NCBI GenBank assembly: GCA_964353255.1 | Contig: CAYGVJ010000111.1 | Coordinates: 1 to 17,251, forward strand | Direction: 5' to 3' | Source of the DNA: VFZS01 sp964353255 | GTDB taxonomy: Bacteria; Acidobacteriota; Terriglobia; Bryobacterales; Bryobacteraceae | DNA length: 17,251 nt | Shown here: positions 1 to 7,728 of the stretch, one piece after another | Layout of the letters: each line of letters starts with the position of its first letter | How positions within the stretch are numbered: position 1 is the stretch's first letter | Position numbers and translations under genes: made by a program | Notes under the pieces: model-generated | What the model was told of the DNA's origin: nothing | The model's input: the letters and a program-made list of their open reading frames with translations, nothing else | Databases searched by the model: none

Positions 1-479
1 CGTTGGACCGGAAACGGTGGCAGCTCAGCCGCGTCATCTTCACCGCCTGCTTGCCCTCCTTGATCCACTGTTCGGCGGTCCCGCGCTTGTTGTAGAACCG
101 CACTACCGCGCGGCTGTCGGTCTCGAGGTTGGTCACGATGAACCCCACGCGCGGGAACACCCGATGACGGCTCCACCTTGGCCACCACCCGCCGGGCCTT
201 CGTCCAACTCTCGGCCTGGTAGAGGAAGCTCTTGTACCGGAACACCGGCTTGAGGCTCGGGCGTCCCACCGGACGGGTCAGCAGTTCTGCCATGTCCCGC
301 TCCAGACTGTCGTTGGCCGGGATACGGATGGCGTACTTCACGCCTCGCTCTTCCAGCGCCTCGTAGATCTCCGGCTTGGCAAAGGCGGCGTCAGCGCGGA
401 ACACAACTTCCTTGCCCTGCTTCTGCTGCCGCTCGATCTCCGGTAGCAGCAGTTCTTGCCAGTCCTCGGCGCTGTGGAC

Positions 480-503
480 TCCGTCTGCGGACCCGCAACC
501 GGG
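480..503 (-). repeat. 24-bp double-mini-hairpin unit, copy 2
   Basis: Read on the minus strand this unit consists of two 12-base halves, CCCGGTTGCGGG and TCCGCAGACGGA, each able to form a 4-bp stem with a 4-base loop. It adds eight codons (PGCGSADG) between GN and VHSAEDW of the IS1380 transposase, where remembered family members read GNVHSAEDW. It matches the unit at 797-820 in 22 of 24 positions but lies in the opposite orientation; both differences are in the loop of the first half. Confidence 0.7.
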
Positions 504-796
504 GTTGCCGGACCGGAGTTTCGCCGCCAGACAGTCGCCCTCACGGTTGAATAGCAGCAGCGGGTAATAGCAGGTGGACTCGAAGTGACCATTGTAGGCG
601 CTCTGCTCCTGTTGGCCGTAGACCGGGATCTCCGTGCTGTCCATGTCCAGCACCACCCGCCACGGCGCATCCACGGCCTCGGCCCTGCCGATCAACTCGC
701 GGTTGATCCGCGCCAGCCCGGCGAAGTTCTCCTCTGCGGCCAGCATCTCGGTCTCGAACGATTGCAGCCGGGAGGTCAGAGCCGCGCCACGGTCCC

Positions 797-820
797 CCCG
801 GTCACGGGTCCGCAGACGGA
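797..820 (+). repeat. 24-bp double-mini-hairpin unit, copy 1
   Basis: Read on the plus strand this unit has halves CCCGGTCACGGG and TCCGCAGACGGA, each a 4-bp stem with a 4-base loop. It lies within the minus-strand transposase, lengthening the family segment GSEKIW/RGAALTSR by eight residues rich in Arg without a stop or frameshift. It is the inverted partner of the copy at 480-503. I saw no third full copy in the window by eye. Confidence 0.7.
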
Positions 821-1259
821 AGATCTTCTCCGAACCGATCAGCCGGAAGGTCGGACCTTGGCTCAGGCGCTCGACCCGGCGCGGGTCTACGTAGCCGGCC
901 AGCCGGCCATAGACGGACTGCCGAAACAGATCCGCCAGCGGAAACTGTGTGTTCTTGCCGCGGCGCGAGTCGGTCAGGTGCCGTTCGATGAGTTCCCCGA
1001 AGCCGAGTCGCTCGTCCAGTTCGCGGACCACAATCAGGCCGCCGTCGGAGGTGACTCGTGAACCTTGGAAATCGATCTTCAGAGAGGGTTGAAGGAGAGC
1101 TGAAACGGCTGGTTTCCTGTCTCACCCATTGGGTGTTGACCTCCACAGTGTCTTCATCGCGTTGAAACCCGCATGAATAAAGGCGTCGGAAGCCCTCACG
1201 AAGTTACGAGTAAGTGCTCAAAAATGGAAATGCGGGTCTCGTTCCTTGGCATGCCGCTC

Positions 1260-2693
1260 TCAGCGAATCAGGATGGCCGCGTCACGCTCCGGATGCGCCG
1301 CTTCGCCGTCGAACTGGGTGAGCTGCAACTCGGTCACCTGCTCGGCTTCCAGGGCGTGGGTGAAGTAGTCCGGCCGGTTGCTTCCCCAGACGACGCGGCA
1401 ACGGTTCAGAACGACATTATCGGCGTAGCGGATGCTGAACCCCGGGTTGCCGTGCGGCTCGAGGTCCGGGTAGACCGACGTCGGCCGGTTGTCGAACAAC
1501 CCGCCGCCGTGGGGCGTCCAGCGGTCCAGGGTGACGGAGACGTTCTCGAGTCTGACGTCGCGAATGCGGCTCTCCCGTGTGCCGCTCACCCGCACGCTGT
1601 TCTCCGCCCGGCCGCTGACGTTCAGAATGCGCACGTCGTGAACGCTCCCGAGCTTGGTTTGAGAGCTGCGCGGGATGGCGCTGAGGGAGATGGCCTCGCC
1701 CCTGCCCCACCACGGGCCGGAGTGGTAGCGCGAGACGAACTGGATGTCCCGAAACTCCACGTTGTAGACGCTGCCTTCGTCGCGGAGCTGGATGGCCAGG
1801 CCCCGGCAGCTCGAACGGATTTCGCAGCGCTCGAAGCGGATGTGGTGAATGTCCTGTGTGGTTTCCGTGCCGATCTTGAGGCCGGCGGATCGCGTCTCCA
1901 GCACGCAGTCCTTGACGATGATCCGGGCCGAGGGCCCGTAATCCGTGCTCTGCCGCGTCGCCTTCACCACGACGGCGTCGTCCCCGCAGATGATGTGGCA
2001 GTTGCGGATCTCGACGTCCCGGCAATGGTCGGGATCGATGCCGTCGCAGTTAGGCACATCGAGCAGGTTGCGCACCGTCAGGTTATCCACCAGGACGCCC
2101 TCGCAGCCCATCATGTGAAGACCCCACTCGGGCGCCTCGGCGAAGGTGATGTCCCGAATCTCCAGGTCCTGGCAGGCCGTCAGCACGAACATCCGCGGAC
2201 GCCACCCGGCCGGGCGCCACCACTCGTTCTCCTGGTCGTAACCGCTCATGAACTCCTTCGCTCGGCCGTTGATCCTGCCGGTTCCGGAGATGCGCAGGCC
2301 GTGAGCTCCCTGCGCAGTGATCAAGCCCCGGCCGATGTAATGTTGCCGGTCGGTGCTGACCAGCAACTCGGCGTCGTCAGCCAGGTGGAAGTCAATGTCA
2401 CTCCGCAGTCCGAGCGTCCCGATGAGATAGCGACGGCCACCCCGCAGGAGCACTTGCGCGCCCCCGCCCGCCGCCGCGGCTTCGTTGATCGCGCGCTGGA
2501 TGGCGGCGGTATCGAGGGTGACGCCGTCACCGGCGGCCCCGTACTCGCGAACATCGAAGATGCGTACCGGCCGCCGGAGGGGCTGCGCCGCCAGTCGCGG
2601 CGGCGTGGTCGCGGATCCAAGAGCCGCGGCGGCCGCCAGCCTGGCCCCAAGACCCAGGGTCTGGCGGCGGCTGGGATGCTCTTCCTGGTTCAT
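1260..2693 (-). CDS. Tat-exported GH28-family (polygalacturonase-like) glycoside hydrolase
   Basis: A 477-residue right-handed beta-helix hydrolase of the GH28 type, a family that cleaves pectic polymers. The N-terminus has a Tat-like signal (SRRQTLG at 8-14, then an Ala-rich hydrophobic stretch), so export is expected. The mature protein opens with the usual DVREYGAAGDGVTLDTAAIQ (48-66). Catalytic-region motifs are NCDGIDPD (215-222, family NTD motif) and CGDDAVV (236-242, family DD motif). The third motif reads SAGLKIGTE (269-277) where polygalacturonases have GHG, and the fourth is near IQLRDEG (301-307) rather than RIK. Beta-helix turns with Asn/Asp spacing continue to the end. It is divergent from the GH31 gene across 87 bp. 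The two acid motifs suggest an active hydrolase, but the lost His argues for a substrate other than plain homogalacturonan. There is no clear Shine-Dalgarno sequence. Confidence 0.88.
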   Translation of the reverse strand: MNQEEHPSRRQTLGLGARLAAAAALGSATTPPRLAAQPLRRPVRIFDVREYGAAGDGVTLDTAAIQRAINEAAAAGGGAQVLLRGGRRYLIGTLGLRSDIDFHLADDAELLVSTDRQHYIGRGLITAQGAHGLRISGTGRINGRAKEFMSGYDQENEWWRPAGWRPRMFVLTACQDLEIRDITFAEAPEWGLHMMGCEGVLVDNLTVRNLLDVPNCDGIDPDHCRDVEIRNCHIICGDDAVVVKATRQSTDYGPSARIIVKDCVLETRSAGLKIGTETTQDIHHIRFERCEIRSSCRGLAIQLRDEGSVYNVEFRDIQFVSRYHSGPWWGRGEAISLSAIPRSSQTKLGSVHDVRILNVSGRAENSVRVSGTRESRIRDVRLENVSVTLDRWTPHGGGLFDNRPTSVYPDLEPHGNPGFSIRYADNVVLNRCRVVWGSNRPDYFTHALEAEQVTELQLTQFDGEAAHPERDAAILIR

Positions 2694-2780
2694 GCTGCGC
2701 TCATTCTATCAACTCCTGCGCCCAGCTCCGCCCCCGGAGAAACCCCGGCGCAAGCAGTGTACAATGTCCAAGGGTAAGCT
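2694..2780. promoter_or_regulatory. Divergent promoter region between GH28 and GH31 genes
   Basis: This 87-bp gap must serve both outward-facing genes. On the minus strand TGATAGAAT at 2703-2711 resembles an extended -10 element for the GH28 gene, though it would start transcription only a few bases before the ATG. On the plus strand TACAAT at 2760-2765 resembles a -10 for the GH31 gene and is followed by AAGGGTAA as a ribosome-binding site. No convincing -35 box accompanies either, so the promoters are tentative. Confidence 0.35.
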
Positions 2781-5042
2781 ATGCCAAAGACATTTCACTG
2801 TTCACCGGCGGCCCTCGTCATCGCACTCGCCCTGGCCGCTCCCGGCTCGGCGATTTCCGCGGCTGTCGAGGTCCTGAAGTCCTCGGCCCTGCGCCTGGAG
2901 CTGACTACCAGTCCCTACTCTTTCCGCGTTCTTGAAGCCAAGACCGGCCAGGTGCTGCTTTCGCACAGCGCGCTGGCCTTCACCCAGAAGCGCTTCGCCG
3001 CGGCCTCCGCGACCGACGTGCGAAAGACCTCCAACACCCTGCGCGCCAAGGTGCTGCTCGCCGCAGGCGCCGGCCAGGCCGAGGTCGCTTTCACCTTCTC
3101 CAAGCCTGAGGTGATTCAAGTCCTGATCACTTACGGCAGTGGCGATCCTGGAGAGATATTTCAGGAGTTCAACGACCAGGGGGAGCACTACTATGGCATC
3201 TGGCAGTACCCCTTCGGCGGCAACATAGACAACCGCGGGGCGGACCGGGATTTCTTGGGTTTCGGCGGCCTGCCCGTGGTCATCAATCCGAACGCCCGCG
3301 CTCCTTTCTATGTTACATCGCGCAAGTACGGAATCTATGTCGAGACCTCCAGCCAGGGACACTACACCATCGCCAAGGACGGCAAGACCAGTTTCTGGTT
3401 CCGGGATTCTCCCCTGAAATACCACGTCCTTTACGGGCCGACTTACGCGGATGTCCTCAGGCGCTACAACGCGCTGGCCGGCCCCGCCTTCATGCCGCCT
3501 ACCTGGGCGTTCGGCTCCATCTGGTGGAGAGACGACCATCACGCCGACTTGCGCGGCGTCTCCAACGCCCAAGAGAAGGTGATGGACGACGCCGCCCAGT
3601 TGGCTCGTCTCCAGATTCCCGCTTCGGCCATGTGGCTGGACCGGCCCTTCGGCACGGGGACCATGGGATGGGGGAACTTCGACTTCGACCAGTCATTTCC
3701 GGACCCGGCCAGGATGGTTCGCGACTTGAAGGACCGGGGCATGTACCTGTTTGTCTGGATCGCGAACCGCGTGTTCAACAAGCAGGCTGAGGAAGGCGCG
3801 GCCAAGGGCTATCTGTTCCCCGGCCGAGCCGGCCGGTTCGGAGGCGGCCCGGCCGCGGACATACGCATTCCGGAAGCTTACCAGTGGTGGAAGGAGAAGC
3901 TGGACGCTTTCGTGAAGCTGGGCATAAGAGGCTACAAGATCGATCGCGGCGAAGAGGGCGAACTTCCCGACTCCTTTCAGAATCTGCACGCCATTCTGTT
4001 TCCGAAACTGGCGGCGGAGGGCTTGGCGGCGGCTTACGGAAACGACTATTTCACCTTTGCGCGGAATGTCAACGACACCAGCCGCAAGTACACGGCCGTC
4101 TGGAACGGCGACACGCGGGCCACGTTCGAGGCGGTGGCGGTGTCGGTGAAGAACGCCCTCCGTTGCGGGGCCTTCGACTTCCCGATGTGGGGGTCCGACA
4201 CGGGCGGCTACGTCGGCCGCCCCGACAAGGAGCTGTTCGCCCGTTGGCTGGAGTTCAGCGCCTACAGCCCCATGATGGAGATCCTGCTCGGCCCCAAGCG
4301 CACCATCTGGCAGGACTACGACAACGAGCTCGTCGAGATCGCCCAAAAACAGGTCCGCGCGCACCACGATCTGATACCGTACACCCGGTCCTCGATGTAT
4401 CAGGCCACGCAAACCGGCATGCCCATCATGCGGTCGCTGATATTCGTTTACCCGAACGACGAGAGCCTTTATGATGCCTGGGATGAGTACCTCTACGGCG
4501 GTGAAATCCTGGTCGCCCCGGTCACCACGGCCAAAGCCACCAGCCGCGAGGTCTACCTGCCCGCCGGCCGCTGGATGGACTACAACGACAGGAACACCAT
4601 CCACCGCGGCCCGGTAAAGGTTACCGCGGCGGCGCCGCTGGGAACCATCCCGCTCTTCGTCCGGGAGGGCGCAATCATTCCGCGGGGCGACATACTGAAG
4701 GCCAACAACGACTGGGAACCCAACTGGGCCCCGAGGCTGCGAATCGAGGTTTTTCCGTTCAGCAAAGGCGCCAGCCAGTTCGACTACTTCACCGGGAGCG
4801 GCGTCGAGCGCATCACGGCCTCTTCACGTCCGGGCAACATTTCTGTGGCGTTCGGCGACTTGGGAGTGAACGGCGTCTTGGAAGTATATTGCGAGAACGC
4901 CAAGAGCGTAAAGAGAAACGGAGTGACGCTGCGCTCGGGAGAAGGCTACAGTTACGATAAGGCGGCAAGAAGATTGACGGTTCCGTTCACCGGGGCGACG
5001 GAATTGAGCCTCCAGGGAGCGGTCGGCGTGTTTGGCTCCTAA
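2781..5042 (+). CDS. Secreted GH31-family glycoside hydrolase (alpha-glucosidase/alpha-xylosidase type)
   Basis: A 753-residue retaining alpha-glycosidase of family GH31. Residues 1-27 form a Sec signal peptide (ALVIALALAAPGSAISA), so it acts in the periplasm or outside. An N-terminal beta-sandwich (about 30-235) precedes the (beta/alpha)8 barrel. The barrel shows FGSIWWRDDHH (244-254), the nucleophile segment GYKIDRGEEGELPD with D388, and the acid/base segment WNGDTRATFE with D444. It then has MWGSDTGGY and the helix ELFARWLEFSAYSPMME, all in family order. C-terminal beta domains follow (YGGEILVAPV, then PLFVREGAIIP). Length is typical. AAGGGTAA sits just upstream of the ATG. The gene ends 7 bp from the converging GH9 gene. 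GH31 covers alpha-glucosidases, alpha-xylosidases and others. The pectin/glucan neighbours suggest a plant-polysaccharide side-chain role, perhaps xyloglucan, but the exact substrate cannot be read here. Confidence 0.93.
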   Translation: MPKTFHCSPAALVIALALAAPGSAISAAVEVLKSSALRLELTTSPYSFRVLEAKTGQVLLSHSALAFTQKRFAAASATDVRKTSNTLRAKVLLAAGAGQAEVAFTFSKPEVIQVLITYGSGDPGEIFQEFNDQGEHYYGIWQYPFGGNIDNRGADRDFLGFGGLPVVINPNARAPFYVTSRKYGIYVETSSQGHYTIAKDGKTSFWFRDSPLKYHVLYGPTYADVLRRYNALAGPAFMPPTWAFGSIWWRDDHHADLRGVSNAQEKVMDDAAQLARLQIPASAMWLDRPFGTGTMGWGNFDFDQSFPDPARMVRDLKDRGMYLFVWIANRVFNKQAEEGAAKGYLFPGRAGRFGGGPAADIRIPEAYQWWKEKLDAFVKLGIRGYKIDRGEEGELPDSFQNLHAILFPKLAAEGLAAAYGNDYFTFARNVNDTSRKYTAVWNGDTRATFEAVAVSVKNALRCGAFDFPMWGSDTGGYVGRPDKELFARWLEFSAYSPMMEILLGPKRTIWQDYDNELVEIAQKQVRAHHDLIPYTRSSMYQATQTGMPIMRSLIFVYPNDESLYDAWDEYLYGGEILVAPVTTAKATSREVYLPAGRWMDYNDRNTIHRGPVKVTAAAPLGTIPLFVREGAIIPRGDILKANNDWEPNWAPRLRIEVFPFSKGASQFDYFTGSGVERITASSRPGNISVAFGDLGVNGVLEVYCENAKSVKRNGVTLRSGEGYSYDKAARRLTVPFTGATELSLQGAVGVFGS

Positions 5043-5049
5043 GTTGCTT

Positions 5050-6744
5050 TCACGGCAGCGCACCCGCCAGGAGGAGCACTAGGGGCGCGTTCCAGTTGAT
5101 GGCCACCTCGTTGCTGGCGTAGGATGCTTCTTCATCCAGGTACATCTTGGCGGGCGGCAGCTCGGGCAGCTTCTTCATCGCCGGATCCTGGCGCGACCGG
5201 TTCGGGCCTCCGGAGAGCAGCCCCGGCCAAGGTTCCGGCTTGTCGTCGGCCCCGCTCGGGCGGTGGTGCGGGTGCCGGAAAGGATTGGCCCCTACCTGCG
5301 TCACCCAGGACAGCGAAAACGTGTTCCTCCCCAGCAGGTAGTGCAGATTCTCGAGCGCCGTGTCCACATAGTGCCGGTTACGCCGGATGGCATTCGCCAC
5401 TAGAAGCTGCACCCCGTAGTTGGCGGCCACGCCGTTCGAACCCCAGACGTAATCTTTCTCGGTCATGCTGACGCGGTAGGCGTTGCGGCTCGACCGCTCG
5501 ACGATCTCATCCGCGGCGCTTAAGGAGTCCCGGCGGATCGCGGCCGCTGCCTTGGCGTCCTTCTTGCCTCCCAGCACGTAGCTCCACAGCCCCATCGGCG
5601 CGACGCTCGGCGAGGCCGGCGGCCCCACGGGTCGGATGGTCTTCAGGTGCTCGCCGTAATGTTCCAGGAAATAGCGGTGGTAGCCTTCCTCCCGGGTAGT
5701 TCGCCACAACTCCGCCGATGCCCACAAGATCTCGTCGCCACAGTTGCGGTCGCCGTACGCCCCGGTGGCCACGCCCGGCGGATTGCGGAACAGCACGTCT
5801 GGGTGCTTCTCCAGCCACGTCCAGGCCTGGCGCGCCGCCTCCAGGCACCGCCCGGCAAACGCCCGGTCAAACGGCTGGTAGGCGCGTGCGGCGATCGCCA
5901 TCACCGCGGCGAAATCCGCCGTGGCGCAGGAGCTCTTGTAAGGCTCCATACCGGCCCCGATGACGTAGCTCACCAGCGTGTCCTTTTCCGGCATGACGAA
6001 ACCGCAGAAGCGCTCGCTGGTTTGCTTGTGCCAGACGCCGCCGTCTTCGTCCTGCATCGAGAGCATCCAGTCCAGGTTCCATCGGATTTCGTTCAGGATG
6101 TCCGGAGTGCCGTTCCCGGACTCCGGGATGTTGAGTCTCGCCTTCCGGAGCCGGGCGCCGAACATCTCCCAAGTCCACAGCAGCGTGCCGGTCGAGAGGC
6201 CGGAGTTCACGATGTAGCGGCCGTAGTCGCCGGCATCGTGCCAGCCTTTGGCGGAGGCGCGCGGCCCCGTTTTCCCCGAAGAAGCGTGCCAGGCGCCTTC
6301 CAGGTGGCAGGGGCCGTGCGTGTAGCCGGGGAACTCCGGTCCCAGGTCCACCGCCGTGCCGCAGCGCTGCCCGTAGAACGACCGCATGGCGAGGTAGAAG
6401 GCACGGGAAAACACGTCCTTGCCGATGGCGAAATCCCAGCTTCTGCCCGCCCCCGGCACCTCCAGGTAATACCTCCCGTGCTTTTTCAATTTCGTGAAAT
6501 CAGCCGGCTGGACGCGGTCCCCGGAAGCGGTGTCTTCGACCGGGGCTGCCAGTCTGCCCCGGAAGGCCACCGAACCATCGGCGGCGCGCCGCACCAGGAA
6601 ATCCGTCGCCGAGGCTTTCGACACCACCAGCGCCACCTTGGGCGCGCCGGGGACGTAGCCTGCCTGGTCCACTTTGATTTCAGTGGTCGGGGGGGCCGCA
6701 AAGGCGCTCAGGCAAGTCAGCAGGATAATAATCAGTCTCATCAC
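5050..6744 (-). CDS. Secreted GH9-family glycoside hydrolase (endoglucanase type) with N-terminal Ig-like domain
   Basis: A 564-residue inverting glycosidase of family GH9, mostly beta-1,4-glucanases. A Sec signal peptide (MRLIIILLTCLSAFAAPP) is followed by an Ig-like CelD_N domain (about 22-108, EIKVDQAGYVPGAPKVALVV). The (alpha/alpha)6 catalytic domain follows. Catalytic features visible are KGWHDAGDYGRY (166-177; D170 and D173 as base), HHRPSG at 493-498, and the acid segment YASNEVAINWNAPLV with E546. Length and domain order are usual for bacterial GH9 with CelD_N. The listed start is GTG at 6744; ATG at 6741 is three bases downstream and equally likely, both behind GAAAGG. It converges on the GH31 gene with 7 bp between stops, so the two transcripts must meet there. 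Substrate could be cellulose, xyloglucan backbone or mixed-linkage glucan; some members are exo-acting on oligosaccharides. Confidence 0.93.
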   Translation of the reverse strand: MMRLIIILLTCLSAFAAPPTTEIKVDQAGYVPGAPKVALVVSKASATDFLVRRAADGSVAFRGRLAAPVEDTASGDRVQPADFTKLKKHGRYYLEVPGAGRSWDFAIGKDVFSRAFYLAMRSFYGQRCGTAVDLGPEFPGYTHGPCHLEGAWHASSGKTGPRASAKGWHDAGDYGRYIVNSGLSTGTLLWTWEMFGARLRKARLNIPESGNGTPDILNEIRWNLDWMLSMQDEDGGVWHKQTSERFCGFVMPEKDTLVSYVIGAGMEPYKSSCATADFAAVMAIAARAYQPFDRAFAGRCLEAARQAWTWLEKHPDVLFRNPPGVATGAYGDRNCGDEILWASAELWRTTREEGYHRYFLEHYGEHLKTIRPVGPPASPSVAPMGLWSYVLGGKKDAKAAAAIRRDSLSAADEIVERSSRNAYRVSMTEKDYVWGSNGVAANYGVQLLVANAIRRNRHYVDTALENLHYLLGRNTFSLSWVTQVGANPFRHPHHRPSGADDKPEPWPGLLSGGPNRSRQDPAMKKLPELPPAKMYLDEEASYASNEVAINWNAPLVLLLAGALP

Positions 6745-6820
6745 GGCTCAGCCTTTCTGGACTCCTTCGCCTATTGTCCCGCTTCTCTGCGCCCGAGACC
6801 GAAACGGACTGGGACGACTG

Positions 6821-6831
6821 GAACGGACGGC
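6821..6831 (+). repeat. Left copy of 11-bp direct repeat GAACGGACGGC flanking the palindromic element
   Basis: GAACGGACGGC occurs here and again at 6956-6966, exactly outside the two ends of the inverted-repeat block. This is the arrangement expected of a target-site duplication. A caution is that related GGAC words also occur just to the left (6800-6818), so local sequence simplicity could produce the match. Confidence 0.5.
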
Positions 6832-6955
6832 GTGCCCTTCCCCAGTTTGAGCGCCGAACAGGTGGAATAGGCCTCCCGGCCTGTTGGGGGGCACCGCAGC
6901 ACACAGGCATGAATGCCTATTCCACCTTGGGCCACGCAAGACTGGGGGAGGGCAA
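6832..6955. mobile_element. MITE-like palindromic element, about 124 bp
   Basis: A non-coding block with nested inverted repeats. The outer arms at 6833-6846 and 6941-6954 match in 13 of 14 bases (tgcccttccccagt against the complement of actgggggagggca). The inner arms GGTGGAATAGGC at 6861-6872 and GCCTATTCCACC at 6915-6926 match perfectly. A further small stem is GCCTGT 6879-6884 with ACAGGC 6903-6908, plus GGCATGAATGCC at 6906-6917. The block is bracketed by an 11-bp direct repeat (separate entry) that could be a target duplication. No ORF worth calling lies inside. It could instead be a folded regulatory RNA or a REP-like unit upstream of the GH9 and PEP-CTERM genes. Confidence 0.55.
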
Positions 6956-6966
6956 GAACGGACGGC
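6956..6966 (+). repeat. Right copy of 11-bp direct repeat GAACGGACGGC
   Basis: Perfect match to 6821-6831, directly abutting the right arm of the palindromic element. It ends three bases before the TTGACA of the predicted promoter of the PEP-CTERM gene. Confidence 0.5.
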
Positions 6967-6968
6967 CC

Positions 6969-6998
6969 TTGACAGCGATCCTGCCGGGGTGGTAAACA
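6969..6998 (+). promoter_or_regulatory. Probable promoter of the PEP-CTERM gene
   Basis: A consensus -35 box TTGACA at 6969-6974 is followed after 18 bp by TAAACA at 6993-6998, a weak -10. Transcription would start near 7005 and give a leader of about 25 bases with the strong Shine-Dalgarno sequence GGGAGGAG (7019-7026). The -10 match is poor, so the assignment leans on the perfect -35 and the position. Confidence 0.4.
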
Positions 6999-7028
6999 AG
7001 TGCCCATGCAGGTGACACGGGAGGAGAC

Positions 7029-7715
7029 GTGATTGTCATGAGGAATCCGCTGCGCAACAGCCTCCTGCTCGCGGCGCTCGCTCTGGTTCCTGCCGCTCGG
7101 GGAGGTTACATCTACCTGGCGGCACAATCGGGGCCGACCCTGCTGCGGAGCGACGTGCAACCGCCGATAAACTGGGGCACCACGAATGCGGGCAGTTACA
7201 CGGTTACGAGCCCGGATGGGCTTGATTCGGTCTGGATCGCCAATGGGAACACGGTCGGGCTGACCAACACGTTGTTCACCTGTGAGGATCCCAACGGGTG
7301 CAGTGGGTTCGGGTTTACGTTTATGGCGGCGGGGTGGGACCAGTCGGCTGCCACCTTCGCGTTGTCCGGTTCTCACACGCATTCCGGCGATGTGCAGGCG
7401 CAGTACTTGCTCAGCGTGTCAGGGCCCGCGGCATGTCCCATCTTGGACCCCATTGGCAGTATTCTGCTGTCATCGACGTTTTCGGAAGAGAGAGGCCCCT
7501 TCGAGCTGATGTGCCCCCCGCCATCCCCCGTCAACGTGCAGGTGTTCTGGTTGTTCACGCCCGCCGGGGGTGGAGTGTTTGCGCCGGGAACGACACTTGA
7601 ACTGCCGGACAGTCTCGAGCTGCGCGGGGTGGTGCCGGAGCCGGGAACCGCAGCCCTCGCGGCCCTGGGTGTTCTGGGCTTGCTGGGGCTCCGCCGGGCC
7701 CAGCGGAGGGCCTGA
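7029..7715 (+). CDS. PEP-CTERM sorting-domain protein, unknown function
   Basis: An exported protein of about 228 residues. A signal peptide (NSLLLAALALVPAARG) opens it. The C-terminus is a classic PEP-CTERM tripartite tail: VPEPG, a hydrophobic helix (AALAALGVLGLLG), then a basic end (LRRAQRRA). Such tails direct proteins to exosortase, which cleaves them at the surface, often in organisms making exopolysaccharide. The middle (about 30-200) is Gly/Ser/Thr rich with Cys pairs (CEDPNGCSG; CPILD with MCPPP) and I recognise no enzyme motif. GTG at 7029 lies 4 bases after GGAGG; ATG at 7038 is an alternative nine bases on. No exosortase gene is in this window. Immediately downstream lies a relic of a TonB-dependent receptor gene. 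Confidence 0.8.
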   Translation: MIVMRNPLRNSLLLAALALVPAARGGYIYLAAQSGPTLLRSDVQPPINWGTTNAGSYTVTSPDGLDSVWIANGNTVGLTNTLFTCEDPNGCSGFGFTFMAAGWDQSAATFALSGSHTHSGDVQAQYLLSVSGPAACPILDPIGSILLSSTFSEERGPFELMCPPPSPVNVQVFWLFTPAGGGVFAPGTTLELPDSLELRGVVPEPGTAALAALGVLGLLGLRRAQRRA

Positions 7716-7728
7716 CGGCGGCGCGGCC

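Larger units (their letters stand above)
1..1129 (-). pseudogene. IS1380-family transposase, frameshifted and cut by the window edge
   Basis: Transposase of the IS1380 family, a DDE enzyme that moves its own element. The minus strand starts with ATG at 1129 (MGETGNQPFQLSFNP), then a one-base loss near 1083-1090 forces a frame change, after which the family sequence resumes (SLKIDFQGSRVTSDGGLIVV). It continues through the first catalytic Asp segment (LDMDSTEIPVYGQQ), the second (VVFRADAAFAKPEIYEAL) and LTRPVGRP. A second frame change falls near 156-172, because after RRVVAKVE the family text FPRVGFIVTNLETDSR and RGTAEQWIKEGKQ (with the catalytic Glu) appears in another frame. Two 24-bp units are inserted in frame, at 797-820 and 480-503. 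I compared it with family sequences remembered, not aligned. Two frameshifts make it a pseudogene unless they are assembly errors. The C-terminus lies beyond position 1. Confidence 0.85.
1..1183 (-). mobile_element. IS1380-family insertion sequence, partial and decayed
   Basis: The left part of the window is one end of an IS1380-type element whose transposase reads on the minus strand and runs out at position 1. The recognition rests on the transposase protein (separate entry). The outer end is not certain: the stretch about 1160-1183, upstream of the transposase start, lies between the transposase and the next gene and is a plausible terminus. The other terminus is outside the window, so no inverted-repeat pair or target duplication can be tested. 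Because the transposase carries two frameshifts the copy is probably immobile on its own. Confidence 0.6.

Noticed and set aside
585..1061. A 158-codon plus-strand frame over the IS region
   Set aside because: It is the reverse-strand shadow of the IS1380 transposase.
2690..2704. A four-codon upstream frame (ATG at 2704 on the minus strand) whose TGA overlaps the GH28 start codon
   Set aside because: The predicted -10 element lies over its start, so it may not even be transcribed; too short to support as a leader peptide.
1173..2777. A 534-codon open frame on the plus strand opposite the GH28 gene
   Set aside because: It is antisense to a gene with clear family motifs; its Val/Ala/Asp/Arg-rich composition is that of a high-GC shadow frame and it shows no recognisable domain.
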